In this document: in pieces, positions 15,201 through 23,649 of the stretch
Layout of the letters: each line of letters starts with the position of its first letter
Position numbering within the stretch: the first letter of the stretch is position 1
Assembly (NCBI GenBank): GCA_034435835.1
Contig: DAOTWF010000015.1
Location: 1 to 28,357 of the forward strand
DNA from: CALJTV01 sp034435835
GTDB lineage: Bacteria > Chloroflexota > Dehalococcoidia > GIF9 > UBA5629
DNA length: 28,357 bases
Direction of reading: 5' to 3'
Notes under the pieces: model-generated
The model's database searches: none
What the model was told of the DNA's origin: nothing
The model's input: only the letters and a program-made list of their open reading frames with translations
Program-made: the position numbers and the translations under genes

Positions 15201-17036
15201 TCAGAGGGCTTTAGCCACATCGTCCAAGCCCAGCTCCAGCAGCTTCTCCCTAGAAGGCTTACCGGTCTCGGGGTCCCAGCCACGGGCGGCGAAGTAGTCG
15301 CGGCGTATGGCGTCTATATCGAAGCTCCTGCCGGCGGTGGAGCCTGTAGCGAGCGGAGGGTTGCCGTAGACCCTGCCGGGGAACTTATGCATATCGGCGG
15401 TGATGCCCTCGCGGATGTTGAACGCCTGGCGGATATTGGCGATGCGGTCGCCAGTCTTGAGTATGTCCTCCATGGTCAGCCCCCAGCCGGTGGCGAGGTT
15501 GGTGAAGTCCACCACTGCGCTGGCGGGCATGAAGCCGATGCCGAACATGCAGAAGCCCAGGCTGCTTGTGGCGTGGGAGAGATCGCTGCCCATCTTGGCG
15601 GCGGGACCGCGTCCCACCAGCGAGTCCTTATCGTAGGGCGGGTAGTCCAGCCCGCTCGCTGGCTTGAAGCCGTAGCTGCCCTGGGTGTGGCGGGCTGGGG
15701 TGGAATCCAGGTAGGCGATGGCATAGTGAAGGAAGCGCTTAGGGTCGTGCATGGGCACCTCCTGCCCCTGGATATGGACGGCAAATTTCTCGGCGCCCTT
15801 GCCTATCCTCTCCGCTGCCTTTTTCTCGCCGTCGGCTAGAACGGCGCCGAAGCCCTCCCGCTTCGCCAGCTTCTCGGTCATGGCGACTATTGCCTGGTGG
15901 TTGCCCCAGGTGAGTTCGATGCCTTCGGTGTCCTTTGTGGTGATGATGCCGTTCTCGTAGCATTCAATGGCGAAGGCTATGGTGCAGCCGGTGGAGATGG
16001 TGTCCAGACCGTAGCGGTTGCAAATCTCGTTGCACTTGACGATGGACTCCAGGTTGTCGTTGAGGCACAGGGAGCCGAATGCAGCCAGTGTCTCGTATTC
16101 GGGCTTGTGCACACCCTCCGGGTATCTGTACTGGCTGCCGGACTTCATCAGCCCGCCACAGGCTACCGGGCACTGCCAGCAGCCATATTTGCGTAGTTGC
16201 AACTCGATGACGCTCTTATCGCTGATGGCGGCGACGTTGGGGAAGTCGACCACAGAGCCCAACCAGTTCTTCACCGGGGTATCGCCGATGTTCGTCAGCA
16301 TAGCCATGGTGCCGCAGGTACCGAAGTTCCTGAATGTCTCCACGTTGCCGCCGAGCTGTTGCAAATAGTTCTGTCGGACAGACCTCATTCCTGCCTCATC
16401 GTGCAGTGCGACCTTTCTGTCGCCCTTCACCGCCACCGCCTTCAGCTTCTTTGAGCCCATCACCGCTGCCATGCCCGAGCGCGCTGCCGCCCTGCCCTTG
16501 TTGTTGATTATGGCGGCGATAAGGGACATATTTTCCCCCGCAGGACCGATGCAGGCGATCCTGGCTTCTTTTCCCAGCTCAGCCTGGAGCATTTTCTCAG
16601 TCTCCGAGGTGTCCTTACCCCAGAGCTTGCCGGCATCCCTTATTTCAGCTTTACCGTTATCGATGAGCAGGTAGACCGGCTTTTCCGAGGCGCCGCTGAT
16701 GAACGCGGCGTCGAAGCCGGCGAACTTCAGGTGGGGACCGAAGTCGCCGCCCGAGTTGGCATCGCCCCAGGTGCCGGTGAGCGGCGATTTACCCACCACC
16801 ATGTAGCGAGCGGTGAACAGTGCCGGTGTCCCGGTGAGGCTACCGGTGACAAAGCCGAACATCGCCTCGGGGCTTAGCGGGTCCACCTTCGCTTTCTGCC
16901 GGTTGAATATTATCCTGGCACCCAGCCCGTAGCCGCCGAAGAAGTCGCGGTACAGTTTTTCGTCGAACGTCTCCACGGTTGTCCTTCCTGTTGATAAGTC
17001 GACGAATAGAGCTTTCCCCAGATAACCGCCGGGCAT
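15201..17036 (-). CDS. Aldehyde ferredoxin oxidoreductase family protein
   Basis: A 611-aa member of the tungsten/molybdenum AOR family, which oxidises aldehydes to acids (or works in reverse) with ferredoxin, in the cytoplasm of anaerobes. The N-terminal domain starts GGYLGKALFVDLSTG, with FFGGYGLGARI near 32-42. The pterin-binding region contains GKSPLTGTWGDANSGG (82-97). The [4Fe-4S] ligands are C286, C289 and C293 (CWQCPVAC), with a fourth Cys near residue 496. Size is normal for the family. Substrate class cannot be read from sequence. AGGAGG precedes the ATG at 17036. Pterin synthesis genes moaA and moaC are 1.7 kb away and would supply the cofactor precursor. Confidence 0.94.
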   Translation of the reverse strand: MPGGYLGKALFVDLSTGRTTVETFDEKLYRDFFGGYGLGARIIFNRQKAKVDPLSPEAMFGFVTGSLTGTPALFTARYMVVGKSPLTGTWGDANSGGDFGPHLKFAGFDAAFISGASEKPVYLLIDNGKAEIRDAGKLWGKDTSETEKMLQAELGKEARIACIGPAGENMSLIAAIINNKGRAAARSGMAAVMGSKKLKAVAVKGDRKVALHDEAGMRSVRQNYLQQLGGNVETFRNFGTCGTMAMLTNIGDTPVKNWLGSVVDFPNVAAISDKSVIELQLRKYGCWQCPVACGGLMKSGSQYRYPEGVHKPEYETLAAFGSLCLNDNLESIVKCNEICNRYGLDTISTGCTIAFAIECYENGIITTKDTEGIELTWGNHQAIVAMTEKLAKREGFGAVLADGEKKAAERIGKGAEKFAVHIQGQEVPMHDPKRFLHYAIAYLDSTPARHTQGSYGFKPASGLDYPPYDKDSLVGRGPAAKMGSDLSHATSSLGFCMFGIGFMPASAVVDFTNLATGWGLTMEDILKTGDRIANIRQAFNIREGITADMHKFPGRVYGNPPLATGSTAGRSFDIDAIRRDYFAARGWDPETGKPSREKLLELGLDDVAKAL

Positions 17037-17089
17037 ATTTTACCTCCTGTTAGAATTTGTCAAAGAAAAATACACGGGATAGAGGTCTA

Positions 17090-17117
17090 ATTATACCCCA
17101 AGGTCTGTGCCGTGCAA
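17090..17117 (-). promoter_or_regulatory. Candidate promoter of the AOR gene
   Basis: Minus strand TTGCAC (17117-17112), 16 bp, perfect TATAAT (17095-17090). Start near 17083 gives a 46-nt leader ending in AGGAGG. Confidence 0.5.
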
Positions 17118-17138
17118 AGCCCGTGTGGCAGGTGCTGT

Positions 17139-18656
17139 TTAAGTGGTGGGGCTGAACTTCCGAGGTCGAGGGTTGAAATAGCTGCTCACCACCTTGCGGA
17201 AGTGGTAACCGTGGATGGCGAGGGTCACCGAGAGCGGGAAGAGCCTGGGGCGTTTGAACAGCACCCAGGTGAGCAGCCGCCAGTAGAACTGCCTCCCCCG
17301 TTCTTTAATTCCCAGAAGCCACAGCGCTTTGAGAAATGCCCCGAGGTGTTCGAAGTTGAAGTGAGTTGTCCTTATCTTCGGCGGCTTATATTCCTTAAGA
17401 AATGTTTTCACCCGCTCGTAATATTGCCTGTGCGAATAAATGGTCTCGACCACCTTTCTATAACCGTGTATCAGCGTGCTGTAGCCCATTCTGGGGAGGA
17501 GGTTGGTGGAGCAATCGGTGTTATCACCAGAAAACCTGGCAAGCAGGCGCCCCTCCTTTTTCAACCTCTGGTAGAGCCTGGTGCCGGGAGGGGCGTTGAG
17601 CAAGCCGACCATTGCGGTGACGATGCCGCTGTGCTGGATGAAGTTGATGATATTATCAAATATCGAGGGCGGGTCGCTATCGAAACCGAGGATAAAACCG
17701 CCCTGCACCTGCAACCCGTGTCCCTGCAGTTTCCTCACTGCTTCGACCAGGTTGCGGTTGCGGTTCTGCACCTTACCACATTCGGTAAGGCTGTCCTCAT
17801 TCACGGTCTCGATGCCGATGAACACCGAGGTAAAATTGGCTTTTACCATTGACCGTATCAGTTCCTCATCATCAGCCAGGTTCACCGATGCCTGAGTGAA
17901 CAGCGTGAACGGGTATTTTCTCTGTTCCATCCACTCGGCAATTGCCGGTAATATCTCCGCCTTGAGCTTTCTCTTGTTGCCGATAAAATTATCGTCGACC
18001 ACGAAGACGCTGCCTCTCCATCCCAGCTCGTAGAGGGCATCGAATTCCCTGAGCAGTTGCTCTTTGCTCTTCGTCCGTGGCATATGCCCGTTGAGTACGG
18101 TGATATCGCAGAATTCGCAGTCAAAGGGACAGCCGCGAGAGTACTGAATGCACATGGCTGCGTAGTTTTTCATGTTGATCAGCCCCCATGAGGGGATGGG
18201 GCTGGTGCTGATGTCCGGGTGAACTTCCGGCTGATAGATATGCCGTGGGCAGCCCTTTTTCAGGTCGTCGAGGAAAAGCGGCAGCGTCGCCTCAGCTTCC
18301 CCAAGGACGAGATGGTCGATGGTGTCCTCGAATTCTTCATGTCCTGTAGTAAACAGGGGTCCACCGGCGACGATTTTCTTACCCATGCGGCGGCACCTGG
18401 AGATTACCTCCAGGGCTGAGTCTCGCTGCACCGCCATGGCACTGAGGAACACACAGTCCGCCCACTCGATGTCCTTATTGTTCAGGCTGGTGACATTCAT
18501 GTCAACGAGCCTTTTCTGCCACTCCTCGGGGAGCATGGCAGCGACGGTGAGCAAGCCCAGCGGCGGATAAGCCGCCTTTCTGGAGACGAATTTCAGGGCA
18601 TGCCTGAAGCTCCAGAATGTATCGGGATACCTGGGGTAGATGAGAAGCACCCTCAT
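17139..18656 (-). CDS. B12-binding domain radical SAM protein
   Basis: A 505-aa class B-like radical SAM protein. An N-terminal cobalamin-binding Rossmann domain (about 1-140, beginning MRVLLIYPRYP) is followed by the radical SAM core with CxxxCxxC in SRGCPFDCEFC, then a C-terminal DUF4070-like region ending in a basic tail. Members methylate unactivated carbons or carry out other radical chemistry on lipids, tetrapyrroles or antibiotics; the substrate here is unknown. The ATG at 18656 is chosen over an in-frame TTG at 18686 because GGAGGAG lies between them (12 nt before the ATG) and the family sequence begins at MRVLL. It has its own promoter. Confidence 0.9.
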   Translation of the reverse strand: MRVLLIYPRYPDTFWSFRHALKFVSRKAAYPPLGLLTVAAMLPEEWQKRLVDMNVTSLNNKDIEWADCVFLSAMAVQRDSALEVISRCRRMGKKIVAGGPLFTTGHEEFEDTIDHLVLGEAEATLPLFLDDLKKGCPRHIYQPEVHPDISTSPIPSWGLINMKNYAAMCIQYSRGCPFDCEFCDITVLNGHMPRTKSKEQLLREFDALYELGWRGSVFVVDDNFIGNKRKLKAEILPAIAEWMEQRKYPFTLFTQASVNLADDEELIRSMVKANFTSVFIGIETVNEDSLTECGKVQNRNRNLVEAVRKLQGHGLQVQGGFILGFDSDPPSIFDNIINFIQHSGIVTAMVGLLNAPPGTRLYQRLKKEGRLLARFSGDNTDCSTNLLPRMGYSTLIHGYRKVVETIYSHRQYYERVKTFLKEYKPPKIRTTHFNFEHLGAFLKALWLLGIKERGRQFYWRLLTWVLFKRPRLFPLSVTLAIHGYHFRKVVSSYFNPRPRKFSPTT

Positions 18657-18698
18657 TTTATAGACCGTCTCCTCCGGCCGAAGCAAATATTGTTAACC

Positions 18699-18727
18699 AG
18701 CATACAGTTAGTGGAAAGCAAAGTCAA
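18699..18727 (-). promoter_or_regulatory. Promoter of the radical SAM gene
   Basis: Minus strand TTGACT (18727-18722), 17 bp, TATGCT (18704-18699). Start near 18692, about 36 nt before the ATG at 18656. Confidence 0.6.
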
Positions 18728-18755
18728 CCCCTTACCCTTACCTCTCCGCTGCGGG

Positions 18756-19208
18756 CTACTCCAGCAGCATGGTGCCGCTCTTGCCGCCGCTCTTCTTCGC
18801 CAGGCGGATGTTTTCTATTTTCATCGCCGGGTCAACGCCCTTGCACATATCGTAGATGGTGAGGGCGGCAACTGCCACCGCGGTGAGGGCTTCCATTTCG
18901 AAGCCGGTCTTCCCCTCCCCCTTCACCGTGGCGGTGATTTCCACGCCAGCCTCCTCGAGGAGCAGGTCTATGGAGATGTCCTCTATGGGAAGGGGGTGAC
19001 ATAAGGGGATGAGGCGGTGTGTCTCCTTGGCTGCCATGATGCCCGCCAGCTTTGCTGCCGCCAGCACATCCCCCTTGGGCAGATCTCCCTGTTTTATCAG
19101 CTGTGCTGTCTCCTTCTTCATCGCCACTCTCCCCCTCGCCGTCGCCTCCCGCACCGTCACCGCCTTACCGCTCACGTCCACCATCTTTATGTCCTTCCTT
19201 GCCGGCAT
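18756..19208 (-). CDS. moaC: Cyclic pyranopterin monophosphate synthase MoaC
   Basis: MoaC, 150 aa, converts the MoaA product to cyclic pyranopterin monophosphate, the first stable intermediate of molybdenum/tungsten cofactor synthesis. Family motifs are MVDVSGK near the N-terminus, IPLCHPLPI in the middle, and KTGFEMEALTAV with DMCKGVD toward the C-terminus. The ATG at 19208 follows GGGAGG, which overlaps the end of moaA 2 bp upstream. Last gene of the minus-strand cluster. Confidence 0.97.
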   Translation of the reverse strand: MPARKDIKMVDVSGKAVTVREATARGRVAMKKETAQLIKQGDLPKGDVLAAAKLAGIMAAKETHRLIPLCHPLPIEDISIDLLLEEAGVEITATVKGEGKTGFEMEALTAVAVAALTIYDMCKGVDPAMKIENIRLAKKSGGKSGTMLLE

Positions 19209-19210
19209 GG

Positions 19211-20224
19211 CTAACCTCCCACCTGTGACATCGTCCGTTTCTTTGCCGTCCTGCCTCTAGCAAGCTGGTGCTGCTTTGGCTTGCTCTTTATCGCCCGGGT
19301 GATGATTTCCTTTAGTTCCTCGATGGAGGCACTGCGGCGGAGGTGTTGGCGGATGTCCACCTCCACATCGCTGAGGAGGCAGGGGCGCAGCTTACCATCG
19401 GCGGTGAGGCGGAGGCGGTTGCAGTTGAAGCAGAAATGGTCGCTTACCGGGGTGATGAAGCCGATGGTGCCTTTGCCATCGGGGAAGCGGTAATAGCGGG
19501 CGGGACCGTTCCCCTGCGGTGGCAGCGATGGCTCCAGCCTGCCCAGTGCTGCAAGTTCCAGCGTTATCCTCTCCGCGGGCACGAATCTGGGTGGGGAGAG
19601 TGCTTTGCCGGTGGAGTGTGTCAGCGGCGGGTTGTCGCCGCCGAAAGGCATGAGCTCGATGAAGCGCACATGCCAGCCTTCGGTGATGCTGAGCCGGGCG
19701 AATTCCAGAACCTCGTCATCGTTCACCCCCTCCATCACCACCACATTCACCTTTACCGGCTCCAGTCCGCACTCCTTAGCCTTTTCTATCCCGTTGAGCA
19801 CCTTATGCAGCCTGCCGTGGCGGGTGATGGCGGCAAACCTCTGCGGCTTTAGAGAGTCCAAGCTCACATTCACCCGTTTCAAGCCGGCTTTCTTGAGTTC
19901 CCGGGCATGGTCTGCCAGCAAAATGCCGTTGGTGGTCAGGGAGACATCGTCGACGGTGCTTATCCCCGCCAGCATTGCCACCAGGCGGGGCAAATCAGCC
20001 CTGATGAGCGGCTCGCCGCCAGTGAGCCTCAGCTTGCTGATGCCCAGCGCCGAGGCGGCGCGGACGAAGGTAGCTATCTCCTCGTAGGACAGTATGTCCT
20101 CGTGGGGCAGCAGTGGCACCCCTTCGGGGGGCAGGCAGTAGATGCAGCGCAGGTTGCACCTGTCGGTGACGGAAATGCGCAGATAGTTCACCGGGCGGTT
20201 AAAGGTATCGGGGACACCGGTCAT
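19211..20224 (-). CDS. moaA: GTP 3',8-cyclase MoaA
   Basis: MoaA, 337 aa, a radical SAM enzyme that turns GTP into 3',8-cyclo-7,8-dihydro-GTP. The N-terminal cluster uses C23, C27 and C30 (CNLRCIYC); the C-terminal cluster uses CFNC plus a Cys in LRPCL. LRLTGGEPL is the SAM-binding GGEP motif. The protein ends in Gly-Gly (QVGG), the tail known to enter the active site. Its ATG overlaps the rdgB stop by 4 bp (ATGA), so the two are translationally coupled. Confidence 0.97.
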   Translation of the reverse strand: MTGVPDTFNRPVNYLRISVTDRCNLRCIYCLPPEGVPLLPHEDILSYEEIATFVRAASALGISKLRLTGGEPLIRADLPRLVAMLAGISTVDDVSLTTNGILLADHARELKKAGLKRVNVSLDSLKPQRFAAITRHGRLHKVLNGIEKAKECGLEPVKVNVVVMEGVNDDEVLEFARLSITEGWHVRFIELMPFGGDNPPLTHSTGKALSPPRFVPAERITLELAALGRLEPSLPPQGNGPARYYRFPDGKGTIGFITPVSDHFCFNCNRLRLTADGKLRPCLLSDVEVDIRQHLRRSASIEELKEIITRAIKSKPKQHQLARGRTAKKRTMSQVGG

Positions 20225-20826
20225 ATCCCCGCCTCCCTGGCAAGCCTCTCCAGCACTCTATATGCCTGCCTGGCGGCTTTGCCGCGGTGGCTCACCAGGT
20301 TCTTCACGTCGGGGGGCAACTCGGCGAGGGTTTTACCCAGCTCGGGGAAGCAGAACACGGGATCGTAGCCGAAGCCGCCTTCGCCCCTGGGTTCCGTGGT
20401 GATGGAGCCGTAGCACTCGTCGCGGACTAAGTCCACCCTGCCCTTCGGTGTGGCGATGGCGATGACGCAGACGAACCTGGCACTGCGTTTTTCCGGGGGG
20501 ATGTCCTTCATTAAAGAGAGCAGGTATTCCACCCTGTCCCTGTCGGTAGCCCTGCCGCCGAAGTGCGCCGAGTCTATCCCGGGGAGACCGCCAAGGGCAT
20601 CCACCTCCAGCCCGGAGTCGTCGGCAAGCGAGACCAGCCGTGAAGCCCTGGCGTAGGCGAGTGCCTTGATGCGGGCGTTCTCCTCGTAGCTGTTGCCCGT
20701 CTCTTCCACCGTCATAAACACCCCTACCTCTTCCGGTGTCACCAGCCTCCAGGGGAGCCTCTGGAAGAGCATCTGGAACTCCCGCAGTTTACCGGGGTTA
20801 TTCGTCCCCAGTAGCAACTTAAGCAT
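20221..20826 (-). CDS. rdgB: XTP/dITP diphosphatase (RdgB/HAM1)
   Basis: A 201-aa nucleotide-sanitising pyrophosphatase that hydrolyses non-canonical purine triphosphates (XTP, dITP). Motifs: LLGTNNPGKLREF at the N-terminus, EENARIKA, DDSGLEVDALGG, GYDPVF and C-terminal SHRGKA. The start is 2 bp after the FBP aldolase/phosphatase stop; the upstream AGAAG is a weak ribosome binding site, so coupling is likely. Confidence 0.95.
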   Translation of the reverse strand: MLKLLLGTNNPGKLREFQMLFQRLPWRLVTPEEVGVFMTVEETGNSYEENARIKALAYARASRLVSLADDSGLEVDALGGLPGIDSAHFGGRATDRDRVEYLLSLMKDIPPEKRSARFVCVIAIATPKGRVDLVRDECYGSITTEPRGEGGFGYDPVFCFPELGKTLAELPPDVKNLVSHRGKAARQAYRVLERLAREAGI

Positions 20827-20828
20827 AA

Positions 20829-21923
20829 CTATATCTTCTGGAACCTGCCGGCGAGCTTCTTTGTCACCTGGGGCATGGTGGTGTATTCCATCTCCTCCAA
20901 TGGCAGCCGGTGCGGTTCGAAGGGACCGTGGCGGCGGAGCATATCCGCCATATCCAGCGCCTCTTTGCGGGCGGTATCGAACGCCGGGTCATCGAACATA
21001 TCCAGGGGTCCCACTAGCTTCCCTTCAGCAAGCTGAAAGCCGGCAGCCACCACTCTGGGGGGACCATCGAAGCGGGAGGGGTTACTCTGCCTTATTGGCA
21101 CCGGCATCAGGGGACCGTGGTGTGAGCCCCTCATCCATCCCTCGACGATATGCGGGTGGGCGAACGGCTCCAGCACCTCGCCCACGGCGGGGAACTCACC
21201 CTGGGCACGCACGATGCACACGGGGTCGTCCTTGCCCACATACCTGCCGGCGATGAGCGCCAGCCGCTGCGTCGAGGAAACGGCGGCGATGTTGCCGGTA
21301 TCGCGGTGGTACACCGCCTTGACGGCGAAGCGACTGGGTGCCCCGAGGAACACCAGCATATCGTATATCTCCTCGGGGGCGCTGAACACGATCTTCTTGT
21401 GCTCCTTCACGTCGTGCACCTCGAAGGAAAAGCCGCAGTGCATATTGGGGGCGATCACCAGCCCGATGGTATTGAACGGGTCGGCGAATATCTTGTACAG
21501 CGGGTAGTTCCAGGCGCCGGAGGCGGTCTTATCCGCCATAAAGATGATGATGGTCTCCGCCTCGCGCTCCTCAATCTCCATCTCGGCGACGCCCGGTCCC
21601 ATCCCCTTCACGTTCCCCGAGAAAGCATCGGAGAGCATGTCCTGTCCGGCGCCGTGCAGCTTCAGCCTCTTCGCCACCTGTGTGCAGGCAAGGAAGGTGT
21701 CCCATGCCAGCTTATGCACCTTCGTGTCATCCACCCCGTGCTGGTGGGTCATTATCAGTTCCAGGTCGTCGCCGCATCTGGTTACGTGGTAGTCGATGAG
21801 GAAGCCCGACTTCTTCGCCTGGGCGAGGCTCCTCTCCGCTTCCTCAAGGACATCGGGGTGGGAGCTGCAGTGCCCCACAAAGCCGCCGATATCTGCCTTG
21901 ATGACGCTTAAAGTTATCTTCAT
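20829..21923 (-). CDS. fbp: Fructose-1,6-bisphosphate aldolase/phosphatase (archaeal type)
   Basis: A 364-aa class V FBPase, the bifunctional enzyme that condenses triose phosphates and dephosphorylates fructose bisphosphate in one active site for gluconeogenesis. The N-terminus MKITLSVIKADIGGFVGH has the metal-binding Asp and His. THQHGVDDTKVHKLAW, the Asp-rich MADKT and PNMHCGFSF segments also fit, and length is normal. It is typical of archaea and deep-branching bacteria and makes metabolism run toward sugar synthesis. Twelve further upstream codons are open, but the ATG at 21923 has AGGAGG six bases before it. A TGGTATAAT extended -10 box overlaps the end of the mutase gene upstream. Confidence 0.95.
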   Translation of the reverse strand: MKITLSVIKADIGGFVGHCSSHPDVLEEAERSLAQAKKSGFLIDYHVTRCGDDLELIMTHQHGVDDTKVHKLAWDTFLACTQVAKRLKLHGAGQDMLSDAFSGNVKGMGPGVAEMEIEEREAETIIIFMADKTASGAWNYPLYKIFADPFNTIGLVIAPNMHCGFSFEVHDVKEHKKIVFSAPEEIYDMLVFLGAPSRFAVKAVYHRDTGNIAAVSSTQRLALIAGRYVGKDDPVCIVRAQGEFPAVGEVLEPFAHPHIVEGWMRGSHHGPLMPVPIRQSNPSRFDGPPRVVAAGFQLAEGKLVGPLDMFDDPAFDTARKEALDMADMLRRHGPFEPHRLPLEEMEYTTMPQVTKKLAGRFQKI

Positions 21924-21987
21924 GAAGACCTCCTGTGTTGTACTGTTTGTACCCCCCAACTAGTACCCCAGTCTTGCGCCGCGGGGT

Positions 21988-21996
21988 ATTATACCA
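21988..21996 (-). promoter_or_regulatory. Extended -10 promoter for the FBP aldolase/phosphatase
   Basis: Minus strand TGGTATAAT, with the TATAAT at 21993-21988 overlapping the mutase stop codon. Start near 21981, a leader of about 58 nt. No good -35 box is visible. It suggests that fbp-rdgB-moaA-moaC can be transcribed separately from the B12 genes. Confidence 0.45.
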
Positions 21997-23647
21997 TAGC
22001 TGGCAGCCTGTATTCCCCGAATACCCTCCGCAGCACCCGACAGGTCTCGCCCAGCGTGGCATAGGCGCTGACGGCGTCTATCAGATAGGGCATCAAGTTC
22101 TCCTTCCCCATTGCCGCCTGGCGCAGCGCCTCCAGCCTGATGGAGACCAGCTCATTGTCCCGCTTCCGGCGCAGCCGGCTCAGTCTCTCGAGCTGTCTCC
22201 TCTCCCCCTCCGGGTCCATCTGGTGCAGGGGAACGGTGATTGGCTCGTCCATAACGTACTCATTAACGCCCACGATGATGCGTTCCTTCGAGTCCATCTC
22301 CCTCTGGTAGCGGTAGGCGGAGTCGGCGATCTCGCGGTGGAAGAAGCCGGCTTCCAGCGCCGGTACCACCCCGCCCAGCGCCTCTATCCGGGCGAAGTAG
22401 TCGTAGACCGCCTTCTCCGTCCGGTTGGTCAGCCACTCCACGAGATAGCTGCCGCCCAGTGGGTCGATGGTATTGCTCACTCCGCTCTCGTGGGCGATTA
22501 TCTGCTGGGTGCGGAGGGCTATGGTCACCGCTTTCTCTGAGGGCAGTGCCAGGGCTTCGTCCAGCGAGTTGGTGTGCAGCGACTGCGTGCCGCCGAGGAT
22601 GGCTGCCAGCGCCTGTATGGTGGTGCGCACGATATTGTTCTCTGGCTGCTGGGCGGTGAGGGAGCAGCCGGCGGTCTGGGTATGGAAGCGGAGCCATTGA
22701 CTGCGCTCGCCGGCGTTGAACCTTTGCTTCATCTCCCGTGCCCAGATGCGGCGGGCGGCGCGGAACTTGGCTATCTCCTCGAAGAAATCGTTGTGGCAGT
22801 TAAAGAAGAAGCTCAGGCGCGGGGCGAAGTCGTCCACCTTCAGCCCCCGGTCCACACCCGCCTGCACGTAAGTCAGCCCGTTAGCCAGGGTAAAAGCCAG
22901 CTCCTGCACGGCGGTGGCGCCGGCTTCACGGATATGGTAGCCGCTGATGCTGATGGTATTCCACTTAGGCACAAATCTCATGCCGAACTCGAATGTGTCA
23001 ACTATCAGCCTTAAGGAGGGCTCTGGCGGGAAGATATAGGCGTTCTGCGCCATATACTCCTTTAGAATATCGTTCTGGATGGTGCCGCCCAGCTTTTCCA
23101 GCGGGATGCCCCGCTTCTTCGCCATCGCCAGGTACATTGCCCAGATGACAGCGGCGGGACCATTTATGGTCATCGAGGTGGTGATCTCGTCTATGGGGAT
23201 GTCCTTGAACAAAATCTCCATATCGGCGAGCGAGGAGACGGCGACGCCGCACTTACCGAACTCACCTCTGGCTTCGGGGTCGTCGGTATCGTAGCCGTTC
23301 AAGGTGGGGAAGTCGAAGGCGACGCTTAAGCCCGTTTCCCCGTGTTCCAGCAGGTACTTGTAGCGGGCGTTGCTCTCCTCGGCGCTGCCGTAGCCGGCGA
23401 ACATCCGCATCGTCCACAGCCTCCCCCGGTAGCCGGTGTGGTGGATGCCCCGGGTGAACGGGTATTCGCCGGGGAAGCCCAGGTCGCGCAGATAGTCAAC
23501 GTCCTCGATGTCAAGAGGGGTGTACAGCCGCCCCACGGGCACGCCGGAGGTGGTTAAGAATTTCTCCTGCCTCTCCGGTAGCTTATCTGTCTGCTCCTGC
23601 CACCGCCTGAACCTTGCCTCAAGCTCGCCTTTTCTGGACCGCCCCAT
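21989..23647 (-). CDS. Acyl-CoA mutase large subunit, isobutyryl-CoA mutase type
   Basis: A 552-aa catalytic subunit of the methylmalonyl-CoA mutase superfamily, lacking the C-terminal B12-binding domain, as in split mutases. These enzymes rearrange acyl-CoA carbon skeletons with adenosylcobalamin. In methylmalonyl-CoA mutase the substrate carboxylate is held by Tyr89 and Arg207 (Propionibacterium numbering). With a constant offset of 6 these fall on Phe83 (MRMFAGYG) and Gln201 (EYMAQNAY) here, while His244 maps to His238 (ISGYH). Phe/Gln is the pair known from isobutyryl-CoA mutase (F80/Q198). Butyryl-/isobutyryl-CoA interconversion is therefore more likely than methylmalonyl-CoA chemistry. 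The small B12-binding subunit is not in the window. The ATG lies 2 bp after the adenosyltransferase stop; automated pipelines would probably name this methylmalonyl-CoA mutase. Confidence 0.92.
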   Translation of the reverse strand: MGRSRKGELEARFRRWQEQTDKLPERQEKFLTTSGVPVGRLYTPLDIEDVDYLRDLGFPGEYPFTRGIHHTGYRGRLWTMRMFAGYGSAEESNARYKYLLEHGETGLSVAFDFPTLNGYDTDDPEARGEFGKCGVAVSSLADMEILFKDIPIDEITTSMTINGPAAVIWAMYLAMAKKRGIPLEKLGGTIQNDILKEYMAQNAYIFPPEPSLRLIVDTFEFGMRFVPKWNTISISGYHIREAGATAVQELAFTLANGLTYVQAGVDRGLKVDDFAPRLSFFFNCHNDFFEEIAKFRAARRIWAREMKQRFNAGERSQWLRFHTQTAGCSLTAQQPENNIVRTTIQALAAILGGTQSLHTNSLDEALALPSEKAVTIALRTQQIIAHESGVSNTIDPLGGSYLVEWLTNRTEKAVYDYFARIEALGGVVPALEAGFFHREIADSAYRYQREMDSKERIIVGVNEYVMDEPITVPLHQMDPEGERRQLERLSRLRRKRDNELVSIRLEALRQAAMGKENLMPYLIDAVSAYATLGETCRVLRRVFGEYRLPAMV

Positions 23648-23649
23648 GG

